NCBI RefSeq assembly: GCF_018417535.1
Contig: NZ_CP070977.1
Span: 2,666,001-2,730,000, forward strand
DNA from: Burkholderia pyrrocinia
Lineage (GTDB): Bacteria > Pseudomonadota > Gammaproteobacteria > Burkholderiales > Burkholderiaceae
Direction of reading: 5' to 3'
Length of the DNA: 64,000 bases
In this document: positions 17,869 through 28,067 of the stretch, in pieces
Layout of the letters: the number at the start of each line of letters is the position of its first letter
Numbering within the stretch: the first letter of the stretch is position 1
Notes under the pieces: generated by a model
Told to the model about the DNA's origin: nothing
Databases searched by the model: none
Seen by the model: the letters and a program-made list of their open reading frames with translations, nothing else
Made by a program: the position numbers and the translations under genes

Positions 17869-18420
17869 TCAGATCGCTGTCCAACCAAGCGTAGCCTCGA
17901 TCCGTTTACGATACGGTGTGACCACTTGGCGCGGCGCCCTTCTGACATACTCCTCGGCACGGTCGCGCTCTTCGCCCGACAAGCCGGACAGGTAATTTAC
18001 GACTTCGTTCATGACAGGCTTGCGCTCCTCATCGTCGAACTTCGGGGGTAACGCCGTCCAGACCACGCCATCGACATTCTTTAGCTTGGTCCAATCGCGC
18101 AGGTCCAGCATGATCTCCGGCAATTGCCCGTGTCCGACTTGCCAAGATCCGACCAACCTGTCGCGACTCCTCTCAGGGATACCTTCCCTCGCGCCGAGCA
18201 CGTGACGAGCCGCCGCCATGTCGGCAACGTCCATGATCACCCATAGCGAGCGAACGGTCGGCGTGTCCCGATCCAGAACAAACGTGATCCGGCCGTCCCC
18301 GGACTGACGCGCAAGCTCCACCTGAACGAGCGGTCCGTCCTCGAACCAGCGGGACCGGATAGGCAAGTCACCCCAGTTCCAAACCAGTGATCCCCAACCC
18401 AGGCATACGAAAGTCGCCAC
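17869..18420 (-). CDS. Gamma-glutamylcyclotransferase-like protein, partner of the TIR-like gene
   Basis: A 183-residue protein whose opening (FVCLGWGSLVWN) resembles the YGSL signature of the gamma-glutamylcyclotransferase fold, with a strand-rich core (GPLVQVELARQS, GRITFVLDRD) after it. The GTG start at 18420 follows AAGGGGAG by 6 bases and is better supported than the longer ATG start at 18483. The usual catalytic Glu cannot be assigned with certainty. It sits 128 bases upstream of the TIR-like gene on the same strand, suggesting a two-gene unit, perhaps processing or sensing a small molecule. Function in this context is unknown. Confidence 0.6.
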   Translation of the reverse strand: MATFVCLGWGSLVWNWGDLPIRSRWFEDGPLVQVELARQSGDGRITFVLDRDTPTVRSLWVIMDVADMAAARHVLGAREGIPERSRDRLVGSWQVGHGQLPEIMLDLRDWTKLKNVDGVVWTALPPKFDDEERKPVMNEVVNYLSGLSGEERDRAEEYVRRAPRQVVTPYRKRIEATLGWTAI

Positions 18421-18495
18421 CGTTATCTCCCCTTGACGTGGTCGCTCACGCCCATCAATCAAAGCTGATGTCAGGCGCGCCATGCGATCCCGTCT

Positions 18496-21183
18496 CTACA
18501 CCTCGCCCTCGGACACCTCAAGTTGAACTTCCTGCTCGATTTCACCCGCTTCAGTTTGTAGCTCAGCAATTGCCGCGCGAAGCGGCTCATACAGCTCTAT
18601 CCTGCCGCCCACCGCCTCAAACGTTACCGCTAGAGCATATCGCGCAACCGAATCTGGATCGTGACTCCAGCCCTGATGGCCGACAACCGCAATGCAAAAA
18701 TGATCTGGCAACGTATTTGATTGAACAACTGCCCAATCTTTCTGGACGGTGCCACTACTTCGCTTAAAGTCCCTAACGAAACCAAATTGCGGCTTCTCAT
18801 TGAGCGTCCAAGGCAACGACGTGCCGGGCAACGGCTCCCCATCATTTACCGCGTCCTTCATAGCCCGCACGCGGAAATCGTTTAGCCCCTCACCAAGATG
18901 ACTGGTCTTCCAGTCAACCCAAGTAGATAAGTATCGGCGAAGGTGTCGTCGCGTACGCCTCGGCTGTGCAACGTAAGACAAAGTTACGTCGATGCGAATA
19001 TCGAACTCGTCGGCCTGTTGACGTAACTCGGGAGGAATCGGCACTTGGTAAATGTGGCATTCCGCCGCATGAATTGCAGTCTCACCGCTGGTAATCAGCG
19101 TCGTGCGATGGTCCGTGTTCGAAGTTGCACGACCTTCGTCTGGTATCCCGTACCCCAAGCATCGTAAAGTCCGAGATGCTGCGGCGAGAAGATCATCCTT
19201 TTGAGTTCGCGTCATTTCAACCGCAGAATTGCGCAGTCGCGTCAGGATGCTTTCGGCCCATTCAGGCCATTTCGCCGATTGCACAACGAGTGCGCGATAG
19301 AGCAGTGCTGGCTCGGCCGGCAACACACTTTGTATCTTCGCAGCAATCCGCGCGACTTTCGGGGCCGCGTACGAAGTGCCAGCATCGTCACGGTCGAACG
19401 CTGGGCCCGGCGCGTACAACGTTGACCGAACTAAACTTGGGCAAGCATTCGCGACTCGTCCCCCTCCCTGGACATCGGGTGGATTATTGTTCGTCCGAAC
19501 GGCATCGCCACCGTAAGCGACCACTTCGGGTTTGATCACACTCCAGATGCCCGGCCCCGTCCGTGAAAACGCCGACGGGTCGCCCGTTTGCGTCGCGAAC
19601 GTCCTCCATGCGCCGGACTCCGCAACGTCATAGGCGACGGAGCCGACCGTTAACGCCTGCAGGCTCTGGCCAGGATTGGCGATGCGAGCAGCACTCTCAT
19701 AGAGGTACTGGGGATACTCCCTGCCCGCAGTCAGGTGATCCGCGATCCCAATGAACGGGGCGGTACCCTGAATTGGCAAATTCCCTGCGCTTTGGACGAT
19801 CAGCACATCGCGCTCGTTGCAAAGCTGATCTATCTCTGCCGCCCACGATGACATATACCGCGTGCGACAGTAGCCTCGCGCGTTAATGGAATGATTGAAA
19901 ATCCTAGTTTGTCTCGGCCCGTCGTTGAAGCGCTCGATTGCGGCTCTCAGCGCTTCGGGCGGAAACAGTTCGACCGGCATTTGGTTCTGTGCATCGAGAA
20001 CCCGTGCATTCTGAATCCAAAACGGCAACTGAGGAGCCCCAGCGTTCGGAACGTCTTCGCCGTATAGAACGGCGCCCGCCACACGCGTCCCGTGTCCGCC
20101 CGGTGCAACCTCGTCCTGAACGGCACTCGTCGGCGCCGTCGGTAGAAAACAGTGAGACGTGTTTTGGTCGACGGCAGGTTGGAGAAACGTGTGGCCTTCC
20201 TGTATCCCACTATCAATAACGCAAACAGTAGGGGCTGCTGCATGAGGCGAGATAGGCATGACCTGCACAGCGGCGGCTGCCGCTTGGGCGGCACCCGCTT
20301 GGGGAAGGACGATGTCTTCGGGCTCGATAACCTCGAAGATATATGGGTAATTCAAGACGAAGTCCTTGAGCCCCTTTCCAACTATTCTCAGCCTTACTGT
20401 GAAACTGTCGGGCAAGACACCGGCGTCGAATGGCGCACCATCGATGTTGTGCAGGATTTCACCTTGGTAGAACGCCTTCAAACGTTCGATCTGGTTCTCA
20501 CGCTCGATCTTCAGTACTTCCCATGCGTCATACGCTTCATTGCGCGCCCTTGCCCACTCCAGTTCCTTTGCTGCCCAGCTTGCGTCAGTGTCCCGTCTGC
20601 CGCGCGTTGGCGGTGAAGGAATTTCTTGGGTTCCCGCACAGGCAATACCCACGTCTACAATGAAAATTTGTTCGTCCGCGATGTTGTCCCATTCAGCGTA
20701 TAGGCGTTCGGACAAAATGCGGTTCAACCGGTCCGCTTGCGTCGGATCGTCGAACAACTGGTGAATGCTTGCGATGGTGGCAGATCCATGCACCGCGACT
20801 GCAAAGCCATCGATCATCGCCAAGAAAAGGGCTGCATCTATATCTTCCGATGCAACGATGACATAGCCCTCCTCTTGCTCGGCAACAATCTCGAAAGAGA
20901 ACTTCTCCCGCAGTACGTCAAGATCGAGCCCAGTATCGACTTTGAGCAAAATTGGGATACCGGTCGGCAGAACGGGGAGCCCTTGTGCGTCTCTCTCAGT
21001 TCGTCGCTCCCGCCAATTTTCCGACAGCGACTGGGCAGCTCCACGGAGGTGCGCACCATGTGCTTGCCGAGCGTTCTTGTTGGCTAGAGTCTGGGGATTG
21101 GTCTTCCCGCCACCGGATAATCGGGCCCTGCCGTGATAGCGAAGGAGTAGCGGCAGATGTTCAAAGTTATGTTGTTCAGGCAT
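18496..21183 (-). CDS. ietS: Subtilisin-like protease of an IetAS defence pair
   Basis: An 895-residue S8-family serine protease. A 300-residue N-terminal region rich in charged helices precedes the subtilase domain, where the whole catalytic set is visible: Asp324 in CVIDSGIQEGH, His364 in GGHGTRVAG, oxyanion Asn468 in QSAGNLP, and Ser604 in GTSYAAPKVA. There is no signal peptide, so it acts inside the cell. The AAA ATPase gene is 11 bases upstream on the same strand. This pairing is IetAS, first described as a plasmid stability/toxicity locus and listed among anti-phage systems; the ATPase is thought to restrain or direct the protease. Confidence 0.82.
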   Translation of the reverse strand: MPEQHNFEHLPLLLRYHGRARLSGGGKTNPQTLANKNARQAHGAHLRGAAQSLSENWRERRTERDAQGLPVLPTGIPILLKVDTGLDLDVLREKFSFEIVAEQEEGYVIVASEDIDAALFLAMIDGFAVAVHGSATIASIHQLFDDPTQADRLNRILSERLYAEWDNIADEQIFIVDVGIACAGTQEIPSPPTRGRRDTDASWAAKELEWARARNEAYDAWEVLKIERENQIERLKAFYQGEILHNIDGAPFDAGVLPDSFTVRLRIVGKGLKDFVLNYPYIFEVIEPEDIVLPQAGAAQAAAAAVQVMPISPHAAAPTVCVIDSGIQEGHTFLQPAVDQNTSHCFLPTAPTSAVQDEVAPGGHGTRVAGAVLYGEDVPNAGAPQLPFWIQNARVLDAQNQMPVELFPPEALRAAIERFNDGPRQTRIFNHSINARGYCRTRYMSSWAAEIDQLCNERDVLIVQSAGNLPIQGTAPFIGIADHLTAGREYPQYLYESAARIANPGQSLQALTVGSVAYDVAESGAWRTFATQTGDPSAFSRTGPGIWSVIKPEVVAYGGDAVRTNNNPPDVQGGGRVANACPSLVRSTLYAPGPAFDRDDAGTSYAAPKVARIAAKIQSVLPAEPALLYRALVVQSAKWPEWAESILTRLRNSAVEMTRTQKDDLLAAASRTLRCLGYGIPDEGRATSNTDHRTTLITSGETAIHAAECHIYQVPIPPELRQQADEFDIRIDVTLSYVAQPRRTRRHLRRYLSTWVDWKTSHLGEGLNDFRVRAMKDAVNDGEPLPGTSLPWTLNEKPQFGFVRDFKRSSGTVQKDWAVVQSNTLPDHFCIAVVGHQGWSHDPDSVARYALAVTFEAVGGRIELYEPLRAAIAELQTEAGEIEQEVQLEVSEGEV

Positions 21184-21194
21184 CCGTCATACCC

Positions 21195-22190
21195 TTACGC
21201 GGCGTCGTGCCGCTGCAACTCATCGATAGCCTGAACGAGCATCGCCTGCGACAGCGTATGGTCTCCGACGAGCACGGCAGCTTTAGCAGCATCCTGCGCT
21301 GCCTTAACTACCATTGCAGCAGACGACCCATTTAGCTTGGTAGCCAGTTGATCCCATCGCATCGGCTGCTCCGTCCGGACAGTCGACAACGTCATGCGAA
21401 GCAGCTTCTCGATTTCAGTTGGCCCGGGCAACGGGATAGAGAAAACATCATCGAATCGGCGAAAGAGGGCAGGGTCCAATGCAGACTCGAGGTTTGTCGT
21501 CGCTACGAGAAGACCCGGTGCATCGTATTCTTCCATCAACTGCAGCAGTGAGTTGACTATCCGCGACACTTCACCAATGTCCTTCGAGTTCGTCCGAGAG
21601 CGGGCGATGAAATCACACTCGTCCAAAAGCAGAACGCATGGCTTCTCCTTCGCCGCACCGAAGATGGTTCGAAGATTCTGGGCTGACTCTCCGAAGAACG
21701 ACGAGATGAGAACGTCGAATCGGACTTTCATCAATGGCAAACCCGTGTTCCAAGCTAACCTCTTCGCCCCCAGAGACTTGCCACAACCCGGTGGGCCATA
21801 CAGCAGCACTGTTTTTCTTGGCTTCAGACCAAACGTTCGCAAGCGATCCCGGGCCGCATATTCCGCTTCAATTCTCGAAAAACGCTGCTCGACTGAATCG
21901 GGTAGCACCATGTGGTGTTCAAGGTGCTCGGTTGGGATCAGAGTCGCTAGGTTCTCCCCATACCTGCGGCTAAGGGGTAGCTCTTTCAGCGTACGATCAA
22001 CGTCCGGAACGGAAGGTGCTGCCGGCCGCTTGGCCTTGGGCTGTTTGAGGATTGCTTCAAGCTGAGCGGCCAAACGCACATGCCCGGTCTTGCGCTCCGA
22101 CTCGACAATCTTTCCCGCAAGGCGCTCGAGATCGCTCTGTGAGCCGTCTGCGATGGCTCGTACTACTCTTTTCAGAATTTCGGCATTCAT
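21195..22190 (-). CDS. ietA: AAA ATPase of an IetAS defence pair
   Basis: A 331-residue AAA ATPase. Residues 1-75 form a helical N-domain; the ATPase core has Walker A GPPGCGKS at 132-139, Walker B LLLDECDF with Asp190-Glu191, a sensor-1 Asn in VATTNLE, and arginine-finger candidates in LFRRFDD. The C-terminal helical lid ends at 331. The gene is immediately before the subtilisin gene and almost certainly co-transcribed with it. The IetA assignment rests on the domain pairing and sizes; other AAA-plus-subtilase operons exist. Confidence 0.82.
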   Translation of the reverse strand: MNAEILKRVVRAIADGSQSDLERLAGKIVESERKTGHVRLAAQLEAILKQPKAKRPAAPSVPDVDRTLKELPLSRRYGENLATLIPTEHLEHHMVLPDSVEQRFSRIEAEYAARDRLRTFGLKPRKTVLLYGPPGCGKSLGAKRLAWNTGLPLMKVRFDVLISSFFGESAQNLRTIFGAAKEKPCVLLLDECDFIARSRTNSKDIGEVSRIVNSLLQLMEEYDAPGLLVATTNLESALDPALFRRFDDVFSIPLPGPTEIEKLLRMTLSTVRTEQPMRWDQLATKLNGSSAAMVVKAAQDAAKAAVLVGDHTLSQAMLVQAIDELQRHDAA

Positions 22191-22318
22191 GCGATTTCAC
22201 CCTCTATCAGCGAACTATCCGCGTCGCGAGCAGCACGCCGATAGTCAAAGATTCGATTTCGTCGCGGCCCACACGCGGCGCCTGCGACTGACTGCAGCCT
22301 ACGGTTCGCTTGCATAGA

Positions 22319-22654
22319 TCAGGTACGCCCGCCGCGTCGAGTTGTAACGTTTAGCGTTAGACCGGCATGACGTTGTAGATGGCTGATGACGGTGAACAAA
22401 TTCCTCGCTTGCGGATTACCCGATGGACCAAACATCCGAATCAAGCTCTTAGGGGAAGCCCCTGTCGCGGCACCGAGTCTTTCAAACCCCACCGTCGCCT
22501 TGATGTAGTCACGCAGCATGGCCTTGCCGGCGTCCACGTCGCCAGCCAGCATCGTTTCGACACCTTGCTTGAACAGGTCGTTACCGAACTTTGGATCAGC
22601 AAGCACCCGCGCCTGGATGGTCTCTTTAAACGTTCGTGTCAGAGCCATTGCCAT
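22319..22654 (-). CDS. HTH transcriptional regulator, HigA/addiction-antidote-like (COG3636)
   Basis: A 111-residue protein with a C-terminal helix-turn-helix (FERLGAATGASPKSLIRMFG, about 56-75) of the type found in addiction-module antidotes. It begins MALTRTFKETIQARV, typical of the family. AGGGGTGG precedes the ATG at 22654. A toxin gene would be expected just before it, but the 225 bases between it and hsdR contain no intact toxin frame; stand-alone copies of this family are common. It may regulate itself or the neighbouring ietAS or hsd genes. Confidence 0.65.
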   Translation of the reverse strand: MAMALTRTFKETIQARVLADPKFGNDLFKQGVETMLAGDVDAGKAMLRDYIKATVGFERLGAATGASPKSLIRMFGPSGNPQARNLFTVISHLQRHAGLTLNVTTRRGGRT

Positions 22655-22879
22655 ACCACCCCTATGTAGCCGACACCGCTCTATGGAAGCGGGCGCAGTT
22701 GCTCTTTCATGGTAGCGCTTATGTTACCAGCTTTCTTGGCGACCGCTTATCACCTTATCGCCCTCCGACACCGCGTTCGTGAGCTGGATCTGCCTCAGAA
22801 TCTGGTAGTCGATAGCACGCCGCAGCGTGATGTGGAACGCCTCCAAATTTGCATTGATCCCGAGATGGACGTGTTGTTC

Positions 22880-25800
22880 TCAACGCGAAACCGACCACCC
22901 CGACGACAACGCCTCGGCCTGTTGCAGCACCGTCTGCACGGCAGAGTCTTGCAGGTCAGGTGGATAGCCGTACTTCCGCAGGATGCGCTTTACCAATACC
23001 CGCATCCGGGCTCGTGCGGAGTCACGATGAGCCCAATCCACCGATACGTTTTCCCTGAGACTCACCAAAAGCTCGTGAGCGATCAACCGAAGCTTGTCGT
23101 CACCCATCATCTGCACTGCATTGTCATTCTCGGCCAGTGCGTCGTAGAAAGCGATCTCTTCATCAGACAGCCCCGACTCCTCTCCCCGCTGACGGGCAGC
23201 CCGGATGTCCTTGGCCAGTTGGATCAGCTCCTGCAGCACTTCAACTGTGGTGATGGCGTTGGCGTGGTAGCGGGCCACGGCGTCCTCCAGACGTTCAGAG
23301 AAGGCCTTGGTCTGCACCACGTTGGCCTTGCTGCGCGAGCGGATGCCGTCGTTGATTAGCTTTCGCAAGGCTTCCAGTGCAAGATTCTTCTTCTCCATCT
23401 GCTGAACTTCGGCAAGGAACTCATCGGAGAGGATGGAGATGTCCGGGCTCTTGATTCCCGCGGCAGCCAGAATGTCTACGATCTCGGTCGACACCACGGC
23501 ACGGCTCACAATCTGCTGGATCGCCAATTCACGTTCTTGCTCGGTGACACCAGAGCCTGTAACACTCTTCACTAGCGCAGCACGAATCGCCTGGAAGAAG
23601 CCGACCTCCTCTCGGATTTGTCGGGCCTCGTCGGAGGCAGACGCCAGAGCGAACGCTTTGGACAGAGCCAGCACGGCGTCTTGGTATCGGCGATGTGCGT
23701 TCTTCTTGCCTTCTTTGGTTTTCTCTTTCGCTGCCAGTTCCTGTTGCAGATCGAGAATCCATTCGATGGCTCCCGCCATCATCGCGAGGCGATCCTGAGG
23801 TGTTCCGCTCATCGCGGAAACGTAATCGAAGCCGTGATACATATCCCGCACGACCTCGTATTTCTCCATCATCACGGCGATAGCCTGTGCTTCGTCAACA
23901 CCGGTGTTTTCCTGGTCGTTCTTCGAGTACTGCTGGAGAGCCGACTTGAGATTCTGAGCAATGCCAATGTAGTCAACAATCAGGCCTGCAGGCTTGTCTC
24001 GGAATACGCGGTTCACGCGCGCAATCGCCTGCATCAGGCCATGCCCTTGCATCGGCTTATCCACATACATCGTGTGCATGCAGGGCGCATCAAAGCCGGT
24101 GAGCCACATATCCCGAACAATCACCAGCTTGAGCGGGTCTTTCGGATCGCGGGCACGCTTGGCCAAAAGATCGCGCCGGGCCTTATTGCCAATGTGTTGT
24201 TGCCAGTCCTGCGGATCGCTCGCTGCCCCCGTCATCACAATCTTGACTGAACCAGCGTTGTCATCGGCGCTGTGCCAGTTGGGGCGCAGCTTGACAATCT
24301 CATCGTACAGCTTCACGCAAATGCGGCGGCTCATGCACACCACCATCGCCTTGCCATCCAGAGCAGCCGCGCGATCTTCGAAGTGGCCGACCATGTCCTT
24401 GGCAACCAGGGCGAGACGCTTGTCGCTGCCCACCAAGGCTTCGACCGTTGACCACTTCTTCTTGAAGCGTTCTTGATCGGCTTCGGATTGCTCCTCGGTC
24501 AGTTCGTCAACATCGGCATCAATCTTCGGCTTCTCGTCCTCGTCGAGTTCGATGCGCGCAAGTCGAGACTCGTAGTAGATCGGCACTGTTGCGCCGTCCT
24601 CGACCGCCCGACTGATGTCGTAGACATCGATGTAGTTGCCGAACACGGCTGGCGTGTTGACGTCGTCAGCTTCAATCGGCGTTCCGGTGAAACCGATAAA
24701 TGACGCGTTGGGCAGTGCGTCGCGAAGGTACTTGGCGAATCCATAGGAGATCTCGCCCGTCTTGGCCTCCATCTTCGCGCGGAAACCGTACTGGCTCCGG
24801 TGCGCCTCGTCGGCAATGACGACTACGTTGCGGCGGTCTGTGAGCTTCGGGTACTCGCTCTCTCCGGTTTCGGGGGCGAACTTCTGAATCGTCGTGAACA
24901 CCACGCCACCAGATGCCCGGCTCAACACCCTTTGCAAGTCTTCGCGACTCTCGGCCTGCACCGGTGTTTGCCGAATCAGATCGCGGCACATTGAGAAGGT
25001 CGAGAAGAGCTGGTCGTCAAGGTCATTTCGGTCGGTCAGAACCACCAGCGTCGGGTTGGCCATTTCCCGGTGTTTGACTAGCTGGCCGGCATAGAACGCC
25101 ATCAAGAGACTCTTGCCTGAGCCTTGGGTGTGCCAGATGACACCGACCCGTTGATTACCCTCCGGGGAGGATGCAGCCAAGGTGCTGCTGACCGCGTGCC
25201 GCACCGCGTGGAACTGATGGTAGCCCGCGATAATCTTGACCAAGCCTGAACCGGTTTCGCCGAAGACCGTGAAGTGCCATAACAGGTCGAGCAGGCGACG
25301 ATGCTCAAACACGCCTTCAATCAACGTTGAAAGTTCCGGCGCCCCCTTTGGGGCAACATCCTTACCGTCCGTGGTACGCCAAGGCATGAATCGCTCCAAG
25401 TCGGCTGAAAGCGAGCCAACACGGGCAACGATCCCGTCCGAGGTTACCAACAGCGCGTTAGTGCGGAACAGTGCCGGGATCTGCTTCTTGTACGTCTGAA
25501 GCTGGTTGAACGCCCCAACCAGCGTTGCGTTGCCGTTCCCGGGCGCCTTTAACTCGATCACGCCGAGCGGCAGGCCGTTCACGAACACGACGACATCAGG
25601 ACGTCGGTTGTATTGACCGGCAATGACGACGAATTGGCTCACGGCTAGCCAGTCGTTCCGCTCCGGGTGCTCGAAATCGATAAGTGCGACCTTGCCTGCA
25701 GTCAGCGTGCCATCGTCAGCATAGTACTCAACGTCCACGCCCTCAGTCATCAGTCTGTGGATGCGACGGTTTTCTTCAAGCAGCGAGGGCAGCTCGGACT

Positions 25801-26026
25801 GCATCACTTTGCGAATAGCATCCTGCCTAGCTTCAAGCGGCAGGCTCGGGTTGAGACGCGCGACCGCCTCCTCGAACCGCTTTTTGAGCAAAACCTCATC
25901 GTGGCTCTCGCGCTCGGGGCGATGACCATCGGGGCCAATGTCCTCCTCACGCTCGATGCTGTAGTCGAGCGTGCGCAGTTGATCAAGCAACGCTTGCTCT
26001 ACGGCGGCCTCCGACAGAAATGCCAT
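22880..26026 (-). CDS. hsdR: Type I restriction enzyme, R (endonuclease/translocase) subunit
   Basis: A 1048-residue HsdR, the ATP-driven translocating nuclease of a type I restriction-modification complex. The N-terminal PD-(D/E)XK nuclease shows RRPDVVVFV with Asp144 and VIELKAP with Glu158 and Lys160. The SF2 motor has Walker A TQGSGKS at 300-306, DEAH at 406-409, FTGTPIE, and motif [13 protein letters not shown]. The C-terminal helical region that docks on HsdM follows. All key residues appear intact. Its start overlaps the stop of the Abi_C-like gene by one base, so it ends the operon hsdM-hsdS-abi-hsdR. Confidence 0.95.
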   Translation of the reverse strand: MAFLSEAAVEQALLDQLRTLDYSIEREEDIGPDGHRPERESHDEVLLKKRFEEAVARLNPSLPLEARQDAIRKVMQSELPSLLEENRRIHRLMTEGVDVEYYADDGTLTAGKVALIDFEHPERNDWLAVSQFVVIAGQYNRRPDVVVFVNGLPLGVIELKAPGNGNATLVGAFNQLQTYKKQIPALFRTNALLVTSDGIVARVGSLSADLERFMPWRTTDGKDVAPKGAPELSTLIEGVFEHRRLLDLLWHFTVFGETGSGLVKIIAGYHQFHAVRHAVSSTLAASSPEGNQRVGVIWHTQGSGKSLLMAFYAGQLVKHREMANPTLVVLTDRNDLDDQLFSTFSMCRDLIRQTPVQAESREDLQRVLSRASGGVVFTTIQKFAPETGESEYPKLTDRRNVVVIADEAHRSQYGFRAKMEAKTGEISYGFAKYLRDALPNASFIGFTGTPIEADDVNTPAVFGNYIDVYDISRAVEDGATVPIYYESRLARIELDEDEKPKIDADVDELTEEQSEADQERFKKKWSTVEALVGSDKRLALVAKDMVGHFEDRAAALDGKAMVVCMSRRICVKLYDEIVKLRPNWHSADDNAGSVKIVMTGAASDPQDWQQHIGNKARRDLLAKRARDPKDPLKLVIVRDMWLTGFDAPCMHTMYVDKPMQGHGLMQAIARVNRVFRDKPAGLIVDYIGIAQNLKSALQQYSKNDQENTGVDEAQAIAVMMEKYEVVRDMYHGFDYVSAMSGTPQDRLAMMAGAIEWILDLQQELAAKEKTKEGKKNAHRRYQDAVLALSKAFALASASDEARQIREEVGFFQAIRAALVKSVTGSGVTEQERELAIQQIVSRAVVSTEIVDILAAAGIKSPDISILSDEFLAEVQQMEKKNLALEALRKLINDGIRSRSKANVVQTKAFSERLEDAVARYHANAITTVEVLQELIQLAKDIRAARQRGEESGLSDEEIAFYDALAENDNAVQMMGDDKLRLIAHELLVSLRENVSVDWAHRDSARARMRVLVKRILRKYGYPPDLQDSAVQTVLQQAEALSSGWSVSR

Positions 26027-26772
26027 TACTGTTCTCCTTGTTGTTCGATCGGCTCCTCGACCGGAGCCGCTGCCCCGCGTGCAGCATTCAGAGCCTCGAC
26101 GTAGGCATCCCGATCCAATTGGTACAGTAGCCGGCTCACTTCGATTTTGAGCGGCAGGTCGTCGCCCGCCGGAAGCAGAAAACGCAAGGTCGGCGAATCG
26201 TCGTCCTCGGAATCCACAGCCAAACCGACATGCGCGTCGATTAGCGCGTTATCAGCCGCAAATCGCTCCCATGGCTCGCGAGAGCTGATCGGATCAAGTT
26301 GCGCGTTCAAATAGGACTGGTGCAGGAAGGCAACAACCGCGTCCGCCGCCAACACCGCCGCGCGGCGGTGATAGATGGTCAAAACTTGGATAAACCCATC
26401 TTTCCCATGGCTCAATGGTCCGCCGTCATTTCGAAGGACACGGAGGGACTCTGCCAATCCGTTGTGATGCTTGATAAGGTCTGCAAATTTCCTATGCCGG
26501 ATGTCGCCAAGCTTCAAGACCCGCGTTGCGGCCGAAACCCATTCAGTTATAGGCGCATCGTCTTTTTGTGGTTTTAGTGGCGACGTTCGATCGTCAAGCT
26601 CATCGATAATTACTCGGCAAACGCACTCCACCATTCCCTTCGCGGCGTCGATAGACGCATCGCTCCCACTTTCTAAGCTTGCTTGTAGCGCCTCGAATGT
26701 GTGCTGAAGCATTGTTGCACTACGCCAATGTGTGCAGGCCTCGCGAATGCCGGGACACCAGTCCATACTCAC
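26026..26772 (-). CDS. Abortive-infection C-terminal (Abi_C) family protein inside the hsd operon
   Basis: A 248-residue protein with an Abi_C-like region: [12 protein letters not shown], then [18 protein letters not shown], in which the RN...G...HG signature of the family is clear (about residues 112-124). Such proteins are suspected HEPN-related RNases that kill or arrest infected cells. It overlaps hsdS by four bases upstream and hsdR by one base downstream, so it is made together with the restriction enzyme. The acidic tail ([10 protein letters not shown]) is unusual. A plausible role is back-up killing when restriction fails, but that is inference. Confidence 0.75.
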   Translation of the reverse strand: MSMDWCPGIREACTHWRSATMLQHTFEALQASLESGSDASIDAAKGMVECVCRVIIDELDDRTSPLKPQKDDAPITEWVSAATRVLKLGDIRHRKFADLIKHHNGLAESLRVLRNDGGPLSHGKDGFIQVLTIYHRRAAVLAADAVVAFLHQSYLNAQLDPISSREPWERFAADNALIDAHVGLAVDSEDDDSPTLRFLLPAGDDLPLKIEVSRLLYQLDRDAYVEALNAARGAAAPVEEPIEQQGEQ

Positions 26773-28067
26773 GTTGCAGCTCCAATGATTTGTTCGGCGT
26801 TCTTCACCCGAAGCGCGCCCGAGATCAACATAGGAAGCAGGTTATCGCGCATTTTCGCAAGATTTACCGAGGTCTCGGAATTAGATTTGATTCCATCGAA
26901 CAAGGACGAAACAATGCTTGCGAACGCGGCCCACAATTTATCGTCCTCCAACGGGGCAGCAAGCTGGTAAGCGGCAACCGCGTCACCCTGAGCGCGCTGG
27001 CGTCCCGACGTACCAGTCATGCTCCGGATAGCATGTTCCCGGAAGGCCTCGTTCCGCGCCAACAAGTACGCAAACGCCGCAGGCACAGGCCCCTGTGGCC
27101 GCATCACGATGTATTCCGTCGATCCCCAACCGACGACATCATCGGGAAGACACTGGATAAACGCTGTTTTGCCGTTCTCTAGACAAGGCGTAATTCGCGC
27201 CAACAACGTGTCGCCGTTACGGAAGCGCATTCCACTCCCGTAAGGTCGCATGACATAGGGATCAGGCCAGCTTCCTTGGGTTGGAAGCGAAGCCATGTCG
27301 AGGTAAGGCGCGACTTCGCCCTTTCGCAAGAGCTCGGTGGGATTAAACTCAATGAGCTCGCTCGCCTGCAACAGCCTCCAGCCTTCCGGCAATTCGTTGA
27401 CGTCCATCCGTTCCGGGAACAAGTCCCAGATTTCGCGCGGTAGATATGGGCTACGGCCTTGCTGCTTCGCGCGCACGGGACCAAAATCGACGAACCAGTC
27501 CTTGAACAAGGCGCGGCCCATCGCCTCCAGCGTCTCATTCCTCTCGCCGTTGAGTTTGATCTTGTCGTCCAGGCTGCCAAGTATCTTGGCAATGGCGCGT
27601 TGTTCAACAAGTGGGGGCAAACGGGTCGCGTATCTCTCTACTGCGGATGAGGGGACACGCTGCCTTCCCGACGTACCTTCCATGTGACCGATCGCATGGC
27701 GTCGAAAATCGGGAGATCGAACGAGGTAATAGCCAAACAAGTTATCCGTCTGATTTTCCTTTCCACTGAGCACGATATATTCCGTAGACCCGTGAGCCAC
27801 GACCCCTTCCGGAAGTTCGGAAATATAAGCGGTCTTGCCATTCTCAAGACACGGGGTTATTCGAGCGATCAAGGTATCGCCGTTCTGAAAACGCGTACCC
27901 GACCCAGTGAACTCACGAGTTTCAATTCGCTCAACGGACCTCGCGTGAACAGGTAAAGCGTCCATTGGAATGAAGGGTGCCACACGTCCTCGTTTAATCA
28001 GGCGCGACGGATTGACGTCAAAAGCATCACCTATCGTCGTTTCTCGCCATTCACTGACCATACCCAA
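26769..28067 (-). CDS. hsdS: Type I restriction enzyme, S (specificity) subunit
   Basis: A 432-residue HsdS, which sets the DNA sequence recognised by the whole complex. It has two target-recognition domains (about 1-155 and 215-375), each followed by a helical spacer ([19 protein letters not shown] and [19 protein letters not shown]). Unusually the two recognition domains resemble one another closely: both contain GDTL(I/L)[20 protein letters not shown] and GTSGRQR. Its start lies 17 bases inside hsdM, and its stop overlaps the Abi_C gene by four bases. Confidence 0.93.
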   Translation of the reverse strand: MGMVSEWRETTIGDAFDVNPSRLIKRGRVAPFIPMDALPVHARSVERIETREFTGSGTRFQNGDTLIARITPCLENGKTAYISELPEGVVAHGSTEYIVLSGKENQTDNLFGYYLVRSPDFRRHAIGHMEGTSGRQRVPSSAVERYATRLPPLVEQRAIAKILGSLDDKIKLNGERNETLEAMGRALFKDWFVDFGPVRAKQQGRSPYLPREIWDLFPERMDVNELPEGWRLLQASELIEFNPTELLRKGEVAPYLDMASLPTQGSWPDPYVMRPYGSGMRFRNGDTLLARITPCLENGKTAFIQCLPDDVVGWGSTEYIVMRPQGPVPAAFAYLLARNEAFREHAIRSMTGTSGRQRAQGDAVAAYQLAAPLEDDKLWAAFASIVSSLFDGIKSNSETSVNLAKMRDNLLPMLISGALRVKNAEQIIGAAT

